From contig NZ_FRCM01000001.1 of the NCBI RefSeq assembly GCF_900142915.1, positions 558,001-622,000 of the forward strand: 64,000 nucleotides of DNA, written 5' to 3'. Position numbers and translations under genes: made by a program. Every line of letters starts with the position of its first letter. Within the stretch, counting starts at the first letter, position 1. The DNA is from Mucilaginibacter sp. OK098 (lineage in GTDB: Bacteria > Bacteroidota > Bacteroidia > Sphingobacteriales > Sphingobacteriaceae). Positions 26,773 through 32,992 of the stretch are shown here, in pieces. The notes beneath the pieces were generated by a model, which saw nothing but the letters and a program-made list of their open reading frames with translations, was not told where the DNA came from and made no database searches.

Positions 26773-27954
26773 TTATTTAAAAGCTTCCTCCCCTGTTATG
26801 TCCATCCCGGTTATTAGTAAATGAATATCATGTGTGCCTTCATAGGTAATAACAGACTCAAGATTCATCATGTGGCGCATTATAGGGTATTCGCCGGTAA
26901 TGCCCATGCCTCCAAGCATTTGGCGGGCCTCGCGGGCAATGTTTAGGGCGGTTATAACACTGTTACGTTTACTCATTGAAATTTGTGCGGGAGTTGCACG
27001 GTTCTCATTTTTCAATGTGCCTAAACGCCATACCAGCAACTGACCTTTAGTTATTTCAGTGATCATTTCGGCCAGTTTTTTCTGCTGTAGCTGAAAACCT
27101 GCTATCGGTTTGCCAAACTGTCTGCGTTCTTTTGAATATCTTAACGCGGTATCGTAGCAATCCATAGCTGCACCAAGCGCTCCCCATGCAATGCCATATC
27201 TCGCCTGGTTAAGGCAGCCCAATGGGCCTTTTAAGCCGGCAACATTTGGTAATAAGTTTTCTTTGGGAACTTTAACATTATCAAAAACAAGCTCGCCGGT
27301 GGCCGATGCCCTTAATGACCATTTATTATGTGTTTCGGGTGTGGTAAACCCTTCCATGCCGCGTTCAACAATTAATCCGCGGATCTTCCCGCTTTCATCT
27401 TTAGCCCAAACAATGGCAATATCAGCAAATGGGGAGTTAGAGATCCACATTTTTGCTCCGTTCAATACATAATGATCACCGGCATCCTTAAAATTTGTAG
27501 TCATTCCACCAGGGTCTGAACCATGATCAGGCTCGGTAAGGCCAAAACAACCCATCAATTCACCGGTAGCTAATTTGGGAAGATATTTATGTTTTTGTTC
27601 TTCTGATCCGTAAGCATAAATAGGATACATTACTAATGACCCTTGTACTGAGGCGGCAGATCTGATCCCTGAATCACCACGTTCAATTTCCTGCATAATT
27701 ATACCATATGCCATATAATCAAGTCCGGCGCCCCCATATTCAACCGGGATAGTAGGGCCAAAGGCTCCAATTTCACCAAGACCTTTAATTAAGTGCTTTG
27801 GGAACTCGGCCCTTTGGGCGTAATCTTCAATAATGGGACTAACTTCTTTCTTAACCCAATCGCGCACGCTTGCGCGGATCAGTTTATGTTCATCACTAAG
27901 TAACTCATCTGCTAAATAATAATCAGGCGATTCGTAAAGATCTTTTTTAGACAT
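26773..27954 (-). CDS. Acyl-CoA dehydrogenase, glutaryl-CoA dehydrogenase type
   Basis: A 393-residue FAD flavoenzyme. The catalytic base is E372 in ITYEGTHDIH, placed as in glutaryl-CoA dehydrogenases, and SVQGSLVMYPIYAYGSEEQK and FGLTEPDHGSDPGGM match that subgroup better than short- or medium-chain enzymes. It would oxidise and decarboxylate glutaryl-CoA to crotonyl-CoA in lysine or tryptophan breakdown. The frame is open 37 codons further upstream, but that part lies in a promoter and a palindrome; the ATG at 27954 gives MSKKDLYES. The gene is divergent from folB. Confidence 0.92.
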   Translation of the reverse strand: MSKKDLYESPDYYLADELLSDEHKLIRASVRDWVKKEVSPIIEDYAQRAEFPKHLIKGLGEIGAFGPTIPVEYGGAGLDYMAYGIIMQEIERGDSGIRSAASVQGSLVMYPIYAYGSEEQKHKYLPKLATGELMGCFGLTEPDHGSDPGGMTTNFKDAGDHYVLNGAKMWISNSPFADIAIVWAKDESGKIRGLIVERGMEGFTTPETHNKWSLRASATGELVFDNVKVPKENLLPNVAGLKGPLGCLNQARYGIAWGALGAAMDCYDTALRYSKERRQFGKPIAGFQLQQKKLAEMITEITKGQLLVWRLGTLKNENRATPAQISMSKRNSVITALNIAREARQMLGGMGITGEYPIMRHMMNLESVITYEGTHDIHLLITGMDITGEEAFK

Positions 27955-27973
27955 ATAGTGTATAATTGGTGGG

Positions 27974-27981
27974 CAAAGATA
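27974..27981 (-). promoter_or_regulatory. -7 box of the dehydrogenase promoter
   Basis: The minus strand reads TATCTTTG here, a full TAnnTTTG match, 20 nt before the start codon. The -33 region falls inside the word hairpin that begins at 27993, and I see no TTTG there. Confidence 0.55.
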
Positions 27982-27992
27982 TGGGTTTTGAT

Positions 27993-28120
27993 TTCGGATT
28001 TCGGATGTTCGATTTCGGAATTTTTTAAATTTGAATGGATTTAGGGTTCGGAACGCCAGTTGCATGACGTTTTAGACTTTAAATTCCATCAAATCCGAAA
28101 TCGAACATCCGAATTCCGAA
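27993..28120. repeat. Word hairpin, word TTCGGATTTCGGATG, between divergent promoters
   Basis: The arms 27993-28018 and 28095-28120 are complementary over 26 nt with one mismatch; the loop is 76 nt. Words TTCGGAT and TTCGATTTCGG are repeated within each arm, and an extra CCGAAATC word follows to 28142. It sits between the -7 boxes of the dehydrogenase (minus) and folB (plus) genes. Confidence 0.88.
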
Positions 28121-28148
28121 ATTTCTCAAATATTCCGAAATCAAAAAG

Positions 28149-28156
28149 TACTTTTG
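28149..28156 (+). promoter_or_regulatory. -7 box of the folB promoter
   Basis: TACTTTTG matches TAnnTTTG and ends only 4 nt before the folB ATG (28161). A start about 6 nt later would make the mRNA nearly leaderless, or transcription may start elsewhere. No -33 TTTG is visible inside the neighbouring palindrome. Confidence 0.45.
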
Positions 28157-28160
28157 AAAT

Positions 28161-28514
28161 ATGATTACAATAGCGCTGCACGGGGCTGAGTTTTTTGCTT
28201 TCCATGGGTTTTATCCCGAAGAGCAAAAACTCGGAAGTAAATTTATTGTTGATGTAGATGTGAACTTTACGCCTTTAAAAGACCTTAAAGAAGATAAAAT
28301 AGGCAACACAGTTGATTATGAGAAAGTATATGCGATTGTTGAAGAGCAAATGCGAAAAACAGCCAAGCTGATTGAAACAGTAGCACAATCTATTGTTGAT
28401 GAGATCAAAGTGCAGTTTTCATTTGCTGATAGTATCAGGGTTTCAATTAAGAAAATGAATCCTCCGCTTAAAGGCAAAGTTGAGTATTCAAATATTGTAA
28501 TTTCTGAACCATAA
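28161..28514 (+). CDS. folB: Dihydroneopterin aldolase
   Basis: A 117-residue FolB. It converts 7,8-dihydroneopterin to 6-hydroxymethyl-dihydropterin and glycolaldehyde in folate synthesis. The family pattern is clear: the start ITIALHGAEFFAFHGFYPEE, the substrate-contact glutamate in LIETVAQSI, and the conserved lysine in the C-terminal VSIKKMNPPLKG. The length is normal for a single-domain octameric enzyme. It is not clustered with other folate genes here and lies divergent to the dehydrogenase gene. Confidence 0.96.
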   Translation: MITIALHGAEFFAFHGFYPEEQKLGSKFIVDVDVNFTPLKDLKEDKIGNTVDYEKVYAIVEEQMRKTAKLIETVAQSIVDEIKVQFSFADSIRVSIKKMNPPLKGKVEYSNIVISEP

Positions 28515-28651
28515 TTTACCTGATTTTAGGATGACTTGATAGAACAGGCATCACATTAATCTTTAAATTATGTAAACTGCGCAGCACTCTTGAACACCTT
28601 GTAAAAACAAACGACAGTGAAAAATCATGGTTTAAAAAATAACCGCCAATT

Positions 28652-30058
28652 ATGACTTATAATAAAATAACGGAAAATATTCTCATAGCCATTAAAAAAA
28701 TCGTTGGTGAAAATGCGGTTATAACCGGACACGCTGATCTTGAAAAGTATAGTCACGATGAAACTGAGGACCTGCACTTTTACCCTGAAGTTGTAGCCAA
28801 ACCTAAATCAACACAGGAGGTTTCAGTATTGATGAAGCTTTGCAATGAAAACCTGATCCCGGTTACCCCGCGTGGTGCAGGTACAGGTTTAAGTGGTGGT
28901 GCGTTGCCCGTTATGGGCGGTTTACTGATAGCTATGGAGCGTTTCAATAAGGTACTGCAAATTGATGAGCAAAACCTGCAAGCCACAGTTGAACCAGGTG
29001 TGATTACAGAAGAGTTTATGAACCAGGTGGCAGCCAAAGGCTTATTGTATCCGGTTGACCCGGCCAGTAAAGGCAGTTGCTTTATTGGTGGTAATGTATC
29101 ACATGGATCAGGGGGGCCGAGGGTGGTTAAATATGGCACGATAAGAGAATATATTTTGAACCTTGAAGTTGTGTTACCGTCAGGTGAGATTATCTGGACG
29201 GGTGCAAATACATTAAAATATGCCTCAGGGTATAATTTAACCCAACTGATGATAGGATCAGAAGGTACATTGGGAATTATTACAAAAATAGTAGTAAAAC
29301 TTATTCCGCGCCCAACGCTGGATGCTTTGCTGCTGGCATCATTTAGTTCAAATGACGCTGCATGTGGTGCGGTATCGGCTATTTTCAGGGCGGGGATAGT
29401 TCCTTCAGCGCTTGAGTTTATGGAGCGGAAAGGAGTAGAGTGGGTAATAGAAAAAGACGGGCTGGCATTTGACCTGAAAGAGGGTATTGAAGCTTTTTTA
29501 CTGATAGAGGTTGACGGCACAAACCAGGATGTAATATTTGCTGATTGTGAAAAAATAAACCGTGTATTGGAAGACTTTGACTGTAAAGATGTTTTATTTG
29601 CTGATACGTCTGCACAAAAAGAAGAGCTATGGCGATTGAGAAGAACTATGGCTGTTTCAGTAAAATCCAACTCAATATATAAGGAAGAAGATACGGTGGT
29701 GCCGCGTGCAAGCCTGCCCCAATTAATTAAAGGAATAAAACAATCCGGACTTAAATATGGTTTTGAATCAATATGTTATGGTCATGCCGGGGATGGAAAC
29801 CTGCATGTAAATATTATAAAAGGCCAGATGAGCGATGAGGATTGGAACAATAAATTAAAGGACGGTATCCGCGAGATCTTTGAACTTACTGTATCATTAG
29901 GAGGCACTTTATCCGGTGAGCATGGCATTGGGTTGGTACAAAAGGGCTTTATGCCGATAAAATATAGTGAAACTCATTTTGCATTATGGCGGGGTATAAA
30001 GCAAGTGTTTGATAAAAATGGTATATTAAACCCTGGAAAGATCTTTGACACGATTTAA
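28652..30058 (+). CDS. FAD-binding oxidase, GlcD/D-lactate dehydrogenase family
   Basis: A 468-residue flavoprotein that oxidises a D-2-hydroxyacid such as glycolate or D-lactate. The FAD-binding PCMH domain covers about 40-220 (VTPRGAGTGLSGGALPVMGG, then PVDPASKGSCFIGGNVSHGS); the C-terminal FAD-oxidase domain carries ICYGHAGDGNLHVN and LSGEHGIGLVQKGFM. No GlcE or GlcF subunit is adjacent. The last three codons and stop are encoded inside the first arm of a palindrome (30048-30063), so the element defines the C-terminal residues DTI. Confidence 0.94.
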   Translation: MTYNKITENILIAIKKIVGENAVITGHADLEKYSHDETEDLHFYPEVVAKPKSTQEVSVLMKLCNENLIPVTPRGAGTGLSGGALPVMGGLLIAMERFNKVLQIDEQNLQATVEPGVITEEFMNQVAAKGLLYPVDPASKGSCFIGGNVSHGSGGPRVVKYGTIREYILNLEVVLPSGEIIWTGANTLKYASGYNLTQLMIGSEGTLGIITKIVVKLIPRPTLDALLLASFSSNDAACGAVSAIFRAGIVPSALEFMERKGVEWVIEKDGLAFDLKEGIEAFLLIEVDGTNQDVIFADCEKINRVLEDFDCKDVLFADTSAQKEELWRLRRTMAVSVKSNSIYKEEDTVVPRASLPQLIKGIKQSGLKYGFESICYGHAGDGNLHVNIIKGQMSDEDWNNKLKDGIREIFELTVSLGGTLSGEHGIGLVQKGFMPIKYSETHFALWRGIKQVFDKNGILNPGKIFDTI

Positions 30059-30117
30059 GGATTTGTATGATTTGTCAATTTTTTATCCTGTTAATCTTTT
30101 TAATCCTTTAATCGTGT
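30048..30117. repeat. Word hairpin, word ACACGATTTAAGGATT, spanning a stop codon
   Basis: The arms 30048-30063 and 30102-30117 are complementary with one mismatch in 16. The left arm includes the TAA of the FAD oxidase gene; the right arm ends 1 nt before the ATG of the mgtC-like gene. The whole spacer is thus one hairpin. A related element is at 58311-58441. Confidence 0.85.
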
Positions 30118-30118
30118 T

Positions 30119-30751
30119 ATGTCTGCATTAGAATTTAACATAGCCAATCAGGACCTGATTAAAATAGCCATAGCGGTTGTTTGTGGTGGGTTATTGGGCC
30201 TTGAGCGCCAGTATAAAAATAAAACTGCAGGGTTTCGTACCATTATTTTGATCTGCCTGGGCTCAACCATTTATACGATGGTTGCGCAACGTGCGGGCGC
30301 CGGCGTTAATATTAATATAGTAACCGGGATAGGTTTTATAGGTGCAGGCGTGATTTTTAAGGATAATATAGCTGTTAGCGGGCTCACCACTGCTGCCGTT
30401 ATCTGGATCTCAGCAGCTATAGGTATGGCTGATGGTTCAGGGAACTACTTGCTTGCGTTGGTTTGTACAGTTCTTACTTTAATGGTGTTACTGCTATTTA
30501 ACCTGCTTGAACGGTATATTGATAAGGTTCACCGCGATAAGCTATTTGTAATTGTGTTTACCAATTCCAACTATGATAATATGACCCCTGTTGAGGAGGC
30601 CATAGCTACATTACAGTTAACATCAAGACGTGTGCAGGTTTCCAAAAAGGATGGCTGCCTTCAGTTTGCAATATTAGTAACGGGCCACCGACAAAACATA
30701 AGCAAACTTGATGAAAAGTTATTGCAAATGGACCAGGTGAAATCTTTCTGA
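30119..30751 (+). CDS. MgtC/SapB-family membrane protein
   Basis: A 210-residue inner-membrane protein. The N-terminal MgtC domain is recognisable by GGLLGLERQYKNKTAGFRT and GIGFIGAGVIFKDN, with four to five membrane segments in residues 10-145, followed by a cytoplasmic ferredoxin-fold-like tail (about 150-210). MgtC proteins affect magnesium limitation responses, membrane potential and, in pathogens, the F-ATPase; the role in free-living Bacteroidota is not clear. Its ATG directly follows a palindrome, and it is probably expressed with the FAD oxidase gene. Confidence 0.93.
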   Translation: MSALEFNIANQDLIKIAIAVVCGGLLGLERQYKNKTAGFRTIILICLGSTIYTMVAQRAGAGVNINIVTGIGFIGAGVIFKDNIAVSGLTTAAVIWISAAIGMADGSGNYLLALVCTVLTLMVLLLFNLLERYIDKVHRDKLFVIVFTNSNYDNMTPVEEAIATLQLTSRRVQVSKKDGCLQFAILVTGHRQNISKLDEKLLQMDQVKSF

Positions 30752-30813
30752 GACCAGTATCGGAACCGGGATTAAGCGGATTTTGGGATTAATAGGGATT
30801 GTGTTTATTAAAT

Positions 30814-30903
30814 GAAGTTGTAAGATTGAGGGATTGGTTGTCGTTTTTAAAATCGAATGCCTGTATTTTCAACCTAATCAACCACTCACTTAATCAACCA
30901 ACT
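30814..30903. repeat. Degenerate word hairpin, word AACCTAATCAACC
   Basis: The right half (30870-30903) is clear: AACCTAATCAACCACTCAC, then TTAATCAACCAACT. The left half (30814-30840) holds only loosely complementary words (GAAGTTGTAAGATTGAGGG). The right end includes the first bases of the thioesterase stop codon (30902-30904). It lies between convergent genes. Confidence 0.6.
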
Positions 30904-31348
30904 AATTAGTATTCAAAATCAACCTTGGCTCATCATAGGCTATCATTTTCTCCCTTTCTCTTAGCGGAATAGAAACCGATTTGTTTAAAGAATAATCATA
31001 GCTAATACATACAGTTTTACCTGTGGTGCAAATTTCCTCGCCGTTTGGAGTTATCCTTACCAGTAAATGCATCATATCAAAGCTGCTGTTCCCTATCCTT
31101 GTGGTTCGCACGTAGCAAACAATTTCGTCTTCAAGCGTAATTGGTTTAAGGTAGTTAACTTCAGACCGGCCAACAATAACCCCGTTTTTACGTAAATCCC
31201 AGTTAATTATTTCTCTCCAATAATTAAGACGGGCTACTTCAAAGTATGTTAAATAGATAGCGTTGTTTACATGACCAACAGCATCAATATCTGAAAAGCG
31301 GATGGCTATCGGCGTTTTATATTTATAATCGGATATTTTTTCACTCAT
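30902..31348 (-). CDS. Acyl-CoA thioesterase, 4-hydroxybenzoyl-CoA thioesterase-like hotdog fold
   Basis: A 148-residue single hotdog-fold thioesterase. The motif AIRFSDIDAVGHVNNAIYLTY (about 15-35) holds the active-site Asp and the HVNN stretch typical of YbgC/4HBT enzymes, and SEVNYLKPITLEDEI is the following strand. It should hydrolyse an acyl-CoA; the chain type is not shown. It is divergent from the hsp20 gene, with an inverted repeat between the two starts. Confidence 0.93.
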   Translation of the reverse strand: MSEKISDYKYKTPIAIRFSDIDAVGHVNNAIYLTYFEVARLNYWREIINWDLRKNGVIVGRSEVNYLKPITLEDEIVCYVRTTRIGNSSFDMMHLLVRITPNGEEICTTGKTVCISYDYSLNKSVSIPLREREKMIAYDEPRLILNTN

Positions 31349-31356
31349 TATATGTC

Positions 31357-31393
31357 AAGTTGTCTGTGTGTGGTGATTGTAAACAGACAAATT
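31357..31393. promoter_or_regulatory. Inverted repeat between thioesterase and hsp20 genes
   Basis: TTGTCTGT (31360-31367) is the exact complement of ACAGACAA (31383-31390), and the match extends to 11 nt with one mismatch. It lies 9 nt from the thioesterase start and 90 nt before the hsp20 start. It may be a shared operator or an mRNA hairpin; no regulator is identified. Confidence 0.45.
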
Positions 31394-31482
31394 GTCCGCT
31401 TGTTTTGGTTTTTTACCATTGGTACAACAGTTGATTAACCTTCAGCAAATATATTAAAAGAAAAACTTAACAGAATATAATC

Positions 31483-31923
31483 ATGACTTTAGTAAAATTT
31501 GCAAACGGACAAAAGAATCACACAGTTAATCCATTTTTTAGCGACGTATTTGATTCAATATTAAACGACTCATTTTTGAGCGACAAATTAGCAAGCCGCG
31601 CACCTGCTGTAAACATAGCAGAAACAGAAAATGAATTCCAGATCGAATTGGCTGCACCAGGCTTAAAGAAGGAAGATTTTAAGATCAGCCTTGATAAAAA
31701 TGTATTAAGCGTTTCTGTTGATAAGAAAGTGGAAAATGTTGAAGAAGGTAAGAAATTCAGCAAACGTGAGTACAGCTACAACACATTCACCAGGTCATTT
31801 ACCTTGCCTGAAACAGCTGATCATTCAAAAATTGAAGCTGAATATACCGATGGTATTTTGAAGCTGAATGTAGCCAAAAAGGAAGAAGCTAAAATTCAGT
31901 CACGCGAAATTTCAGTAAAATAA
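31483..31923 (+). CDS. Hsp20/alpha-crystallin small heat-shock protein
   Basis: A 146-residue small heat-shock protein that holds unfolding proteins in a refoldable state. The alpha-crystallin domain spans about 38-140, with ETENEFQIELAAPGLKKEDF at its start and the family signature FTLPETADHSKIEAEYTDGI near the end. The N-terminal arm is short (VNPFFSDVFDSIL), as in Bacteroidota members. It is followed by a palindrome half element and a strong terminator at 32054-32084. No CIRCE element is visible upstream. Confidence 0.97.
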   Translation: MTLVKFANGQKNHTVNPFFSDVFDSILNDSFLSDKLASRAPAVNIAETENEFQIELAAPGLKKEDFKISLDKNVLSVSVDKKVENVEEGKKFSKREYSYNTFTRSFTLPETADHSKIEAEYTDGILKLNVAKKEEAKIQSREISVK

Positions 31924-31984
31924 TTAAGTCCGAAAAGTCGGAAAGACAGAAAGTCCGGAAGATGGAGTTTGATTAAAGAGTTTT

Positions 31985-32016
31985 AAATCCGAAATCGAAC
32001 ATCCGAATTCCGAAAT
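31985..32016. repeat. Solitary half of the TTCGGAT word element
   Basis: These bases repeat, nearly base for base, the right arm seen at 28095-28120 and 36728-36756 (AATCCGAAATCGAACATCC and so on), but no left arm is present. Just before it, 31928-31962 holds another wordy run (GTCCGAAAAGTCGGAAAG). Confidence 0.75.
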
Positions 32017-32053
32017 AGAAAGAGTGTTTTCATAATAGTTGGTTTAGTTTGAA

Positions 32054-32084
32054 AGGCCGTTCCGCAAGGAGCGGTCTTTTTTTG
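32054..32084 (+). terminator. Rho-independent terminator after hsp20
   Basis: AGGCCGTTCC (32054-32063) and GGAGCGGTCT (32068-32077) form a stem with a GCAA tetraloop and two G-T pairs, followed by a run of T. It terminates the plus-strand hsp20 transcript. Confidence 0.9.
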
Positions 32085-32086
32085 TT

Positions 32087-32207
32087 ATTAGTGATTACAC
32101 CGATTATTAGTGATTACACCGATTGATGATGCAATACATTTTGGCAAATCATTTTTAAAAAAATCGGTGAAATCATCCCACAATCGATGTAATCTCAAAA
32201 AAACTAA
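32087..32207. repeat. Word hairpin, word ATTAGTGATTACACCGATT
   Basis: The 19-nt word occurs twice in tandem from 32087. The right arm (32162-32207) holds the complements AATCGGTGAAATCATC and CAATCGATGTAATCTC and ends across the yajQ stop codon (32204-32206). Pairing is imperfect. Confidence 0.75.
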
Positions 32208-32698
32208 TCCCTCATATTAATATACTGAAGCGGCTGTCCAAAGTCATCTTTCCGGCAAAGGCTGATAACAGCTTGCAGATCATCAATCTTTTTGGCTTGA
32301 ACACGTACCTGGTCGTCCATTATAGATGCCTGAACTTTTAAGCCGCTGTCCTTTATTTTTTTAACAATTTTTTTTGCCGCTTCCTTATCAAGGCCCTCCT
32401 TAATTTTTATTTCTTTTCGTATCATGTTACCCGACGCAGTTTGTACATTGCCATCTAAATCCAAAGCTTTTGGGTCAAGGTTTTGTTTTACCATACGGCT
32501 GATGATAGCATCGCTGATAGCTTTTAAACGCATATCATTTTCCGTAACTACGGTTATGATATTGGTTTTTTTATCAAGATCGATAGTGCTTTTGGAATCG
32601 TTAAAATCATAACGGTTCAAAATCTCTTTTTTTGCGATGTTGATGGCATTATCAAGTGTTTGTCCATCTATTTTGCTTACTATATCAAAGGTTGGCAT
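32204..32698 (-). CDS. yajQ: YajQ-family nucleotide-binding protein
   Basis: A 164-residue YajQ protein. The start MPTFDIVSKIDGQTLDNAIN and the motifs DFNDSKSTIDLD and IKDSGLKVQASIMDDQVRVQ are diagnostic. The protein has two ferredoxin-like halves. Homologues bind nucleotides, and a Xanthomonas member binds cyclic di-GMP; here the role is not established. An ATG seven codons upstream (32719) is in frame, but the family starts at MPTFD. The yajQ-ppk1 gap holds a word hairpin between two divergent genes. Confidence 0.96.
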   Translation of the reverse strand: MPTFDIVSKIDGQTLDNAINIAKKEILNRYDFNDSKSTIDLDKKTNIITVVTENDMRLKAISDAIISRMVKQNLDPKALDLDGNVQTASGNMIRKEIKIKEGLDKEAAKKIVKKIKDSGLKVQASIMDDQVRVQAKKIDDLQAVISLCRKDDFGQPLQYINMRD

Positions 32699-32738
32699 AT
32701 GTATAGGTATTTGGTGCAATGCAAAGTTAATGATTTTT

Positions 32739-32883
32739 AGTTCATGGTTGATTATTGGTTCATAGTTGATTATTGGTTCATAGTTGATAGTTCATAATAG
32801 CTGCACTAAGCAATCGGGACCAACTGGAATATTTAATAAATCTGTTTTTCCTATGAACTATGAACCATCAACTATGAACTTTC
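32739..32883. repeat. Word hairpin, word GTTGATTATTGGTTCATA, between divergent genes
   Basis: The left arm (32739-32808) has the 18-nt word twice in tandem plus AGTTGATAGTTCATAATAG. The right arm (32851-32883) holds CTATGAACTATGAACC and ATCAACTATGAACT. It lies between divergent yajQ and ppk1, so it is not a terminator for either gene. Confidence 0.8.
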
Positions 32884-32910
32884 TTGCATTAACTAAATAA
32901 TAAAAACACA

Positions 32911-32961
32911 TTAACATACCAATGAGTTAATATTAAGTTAACATTTAAATAAGCAGATTTG
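32911..32961 (+). promoter_or_regulatory. Pho-box-like direct repeats and weak -7 box of ppk1
   Basis: TTAATAT (32927-32933) and TTAACAT (32938-32944) are 7-mers separated by 4 nt, the geometry of PhoB sites; a third TTAACAT is at 32911-32917. They stand where a -33 box should be for the -7-like CAGATTTG (32954-32961). PhoB control of polyphosphate kinase is known in other bacteria; the site here is inferred. Confidence 0.5.
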
Positions 32962-32992
32962 TAAACGTGGTCGGAGGGCCAGTCTTTTTTAT

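Noticed and set aside
27955..28065. N-terminal extension of the glutaryl-CoA dehydrogenase-type protein by 37 residues
   Set aside because: The extension would be encoded by the -7 box and word hairpin, while the ATG at 27954 gives the family N-terminus.
28780..29670. 296-residue minus-strand frame opposite the FAD oxidase gene
   Set aside because: It is a shadow of a strongly conserved plus-strand gene and is Ser- and Pro-rich with no motif.
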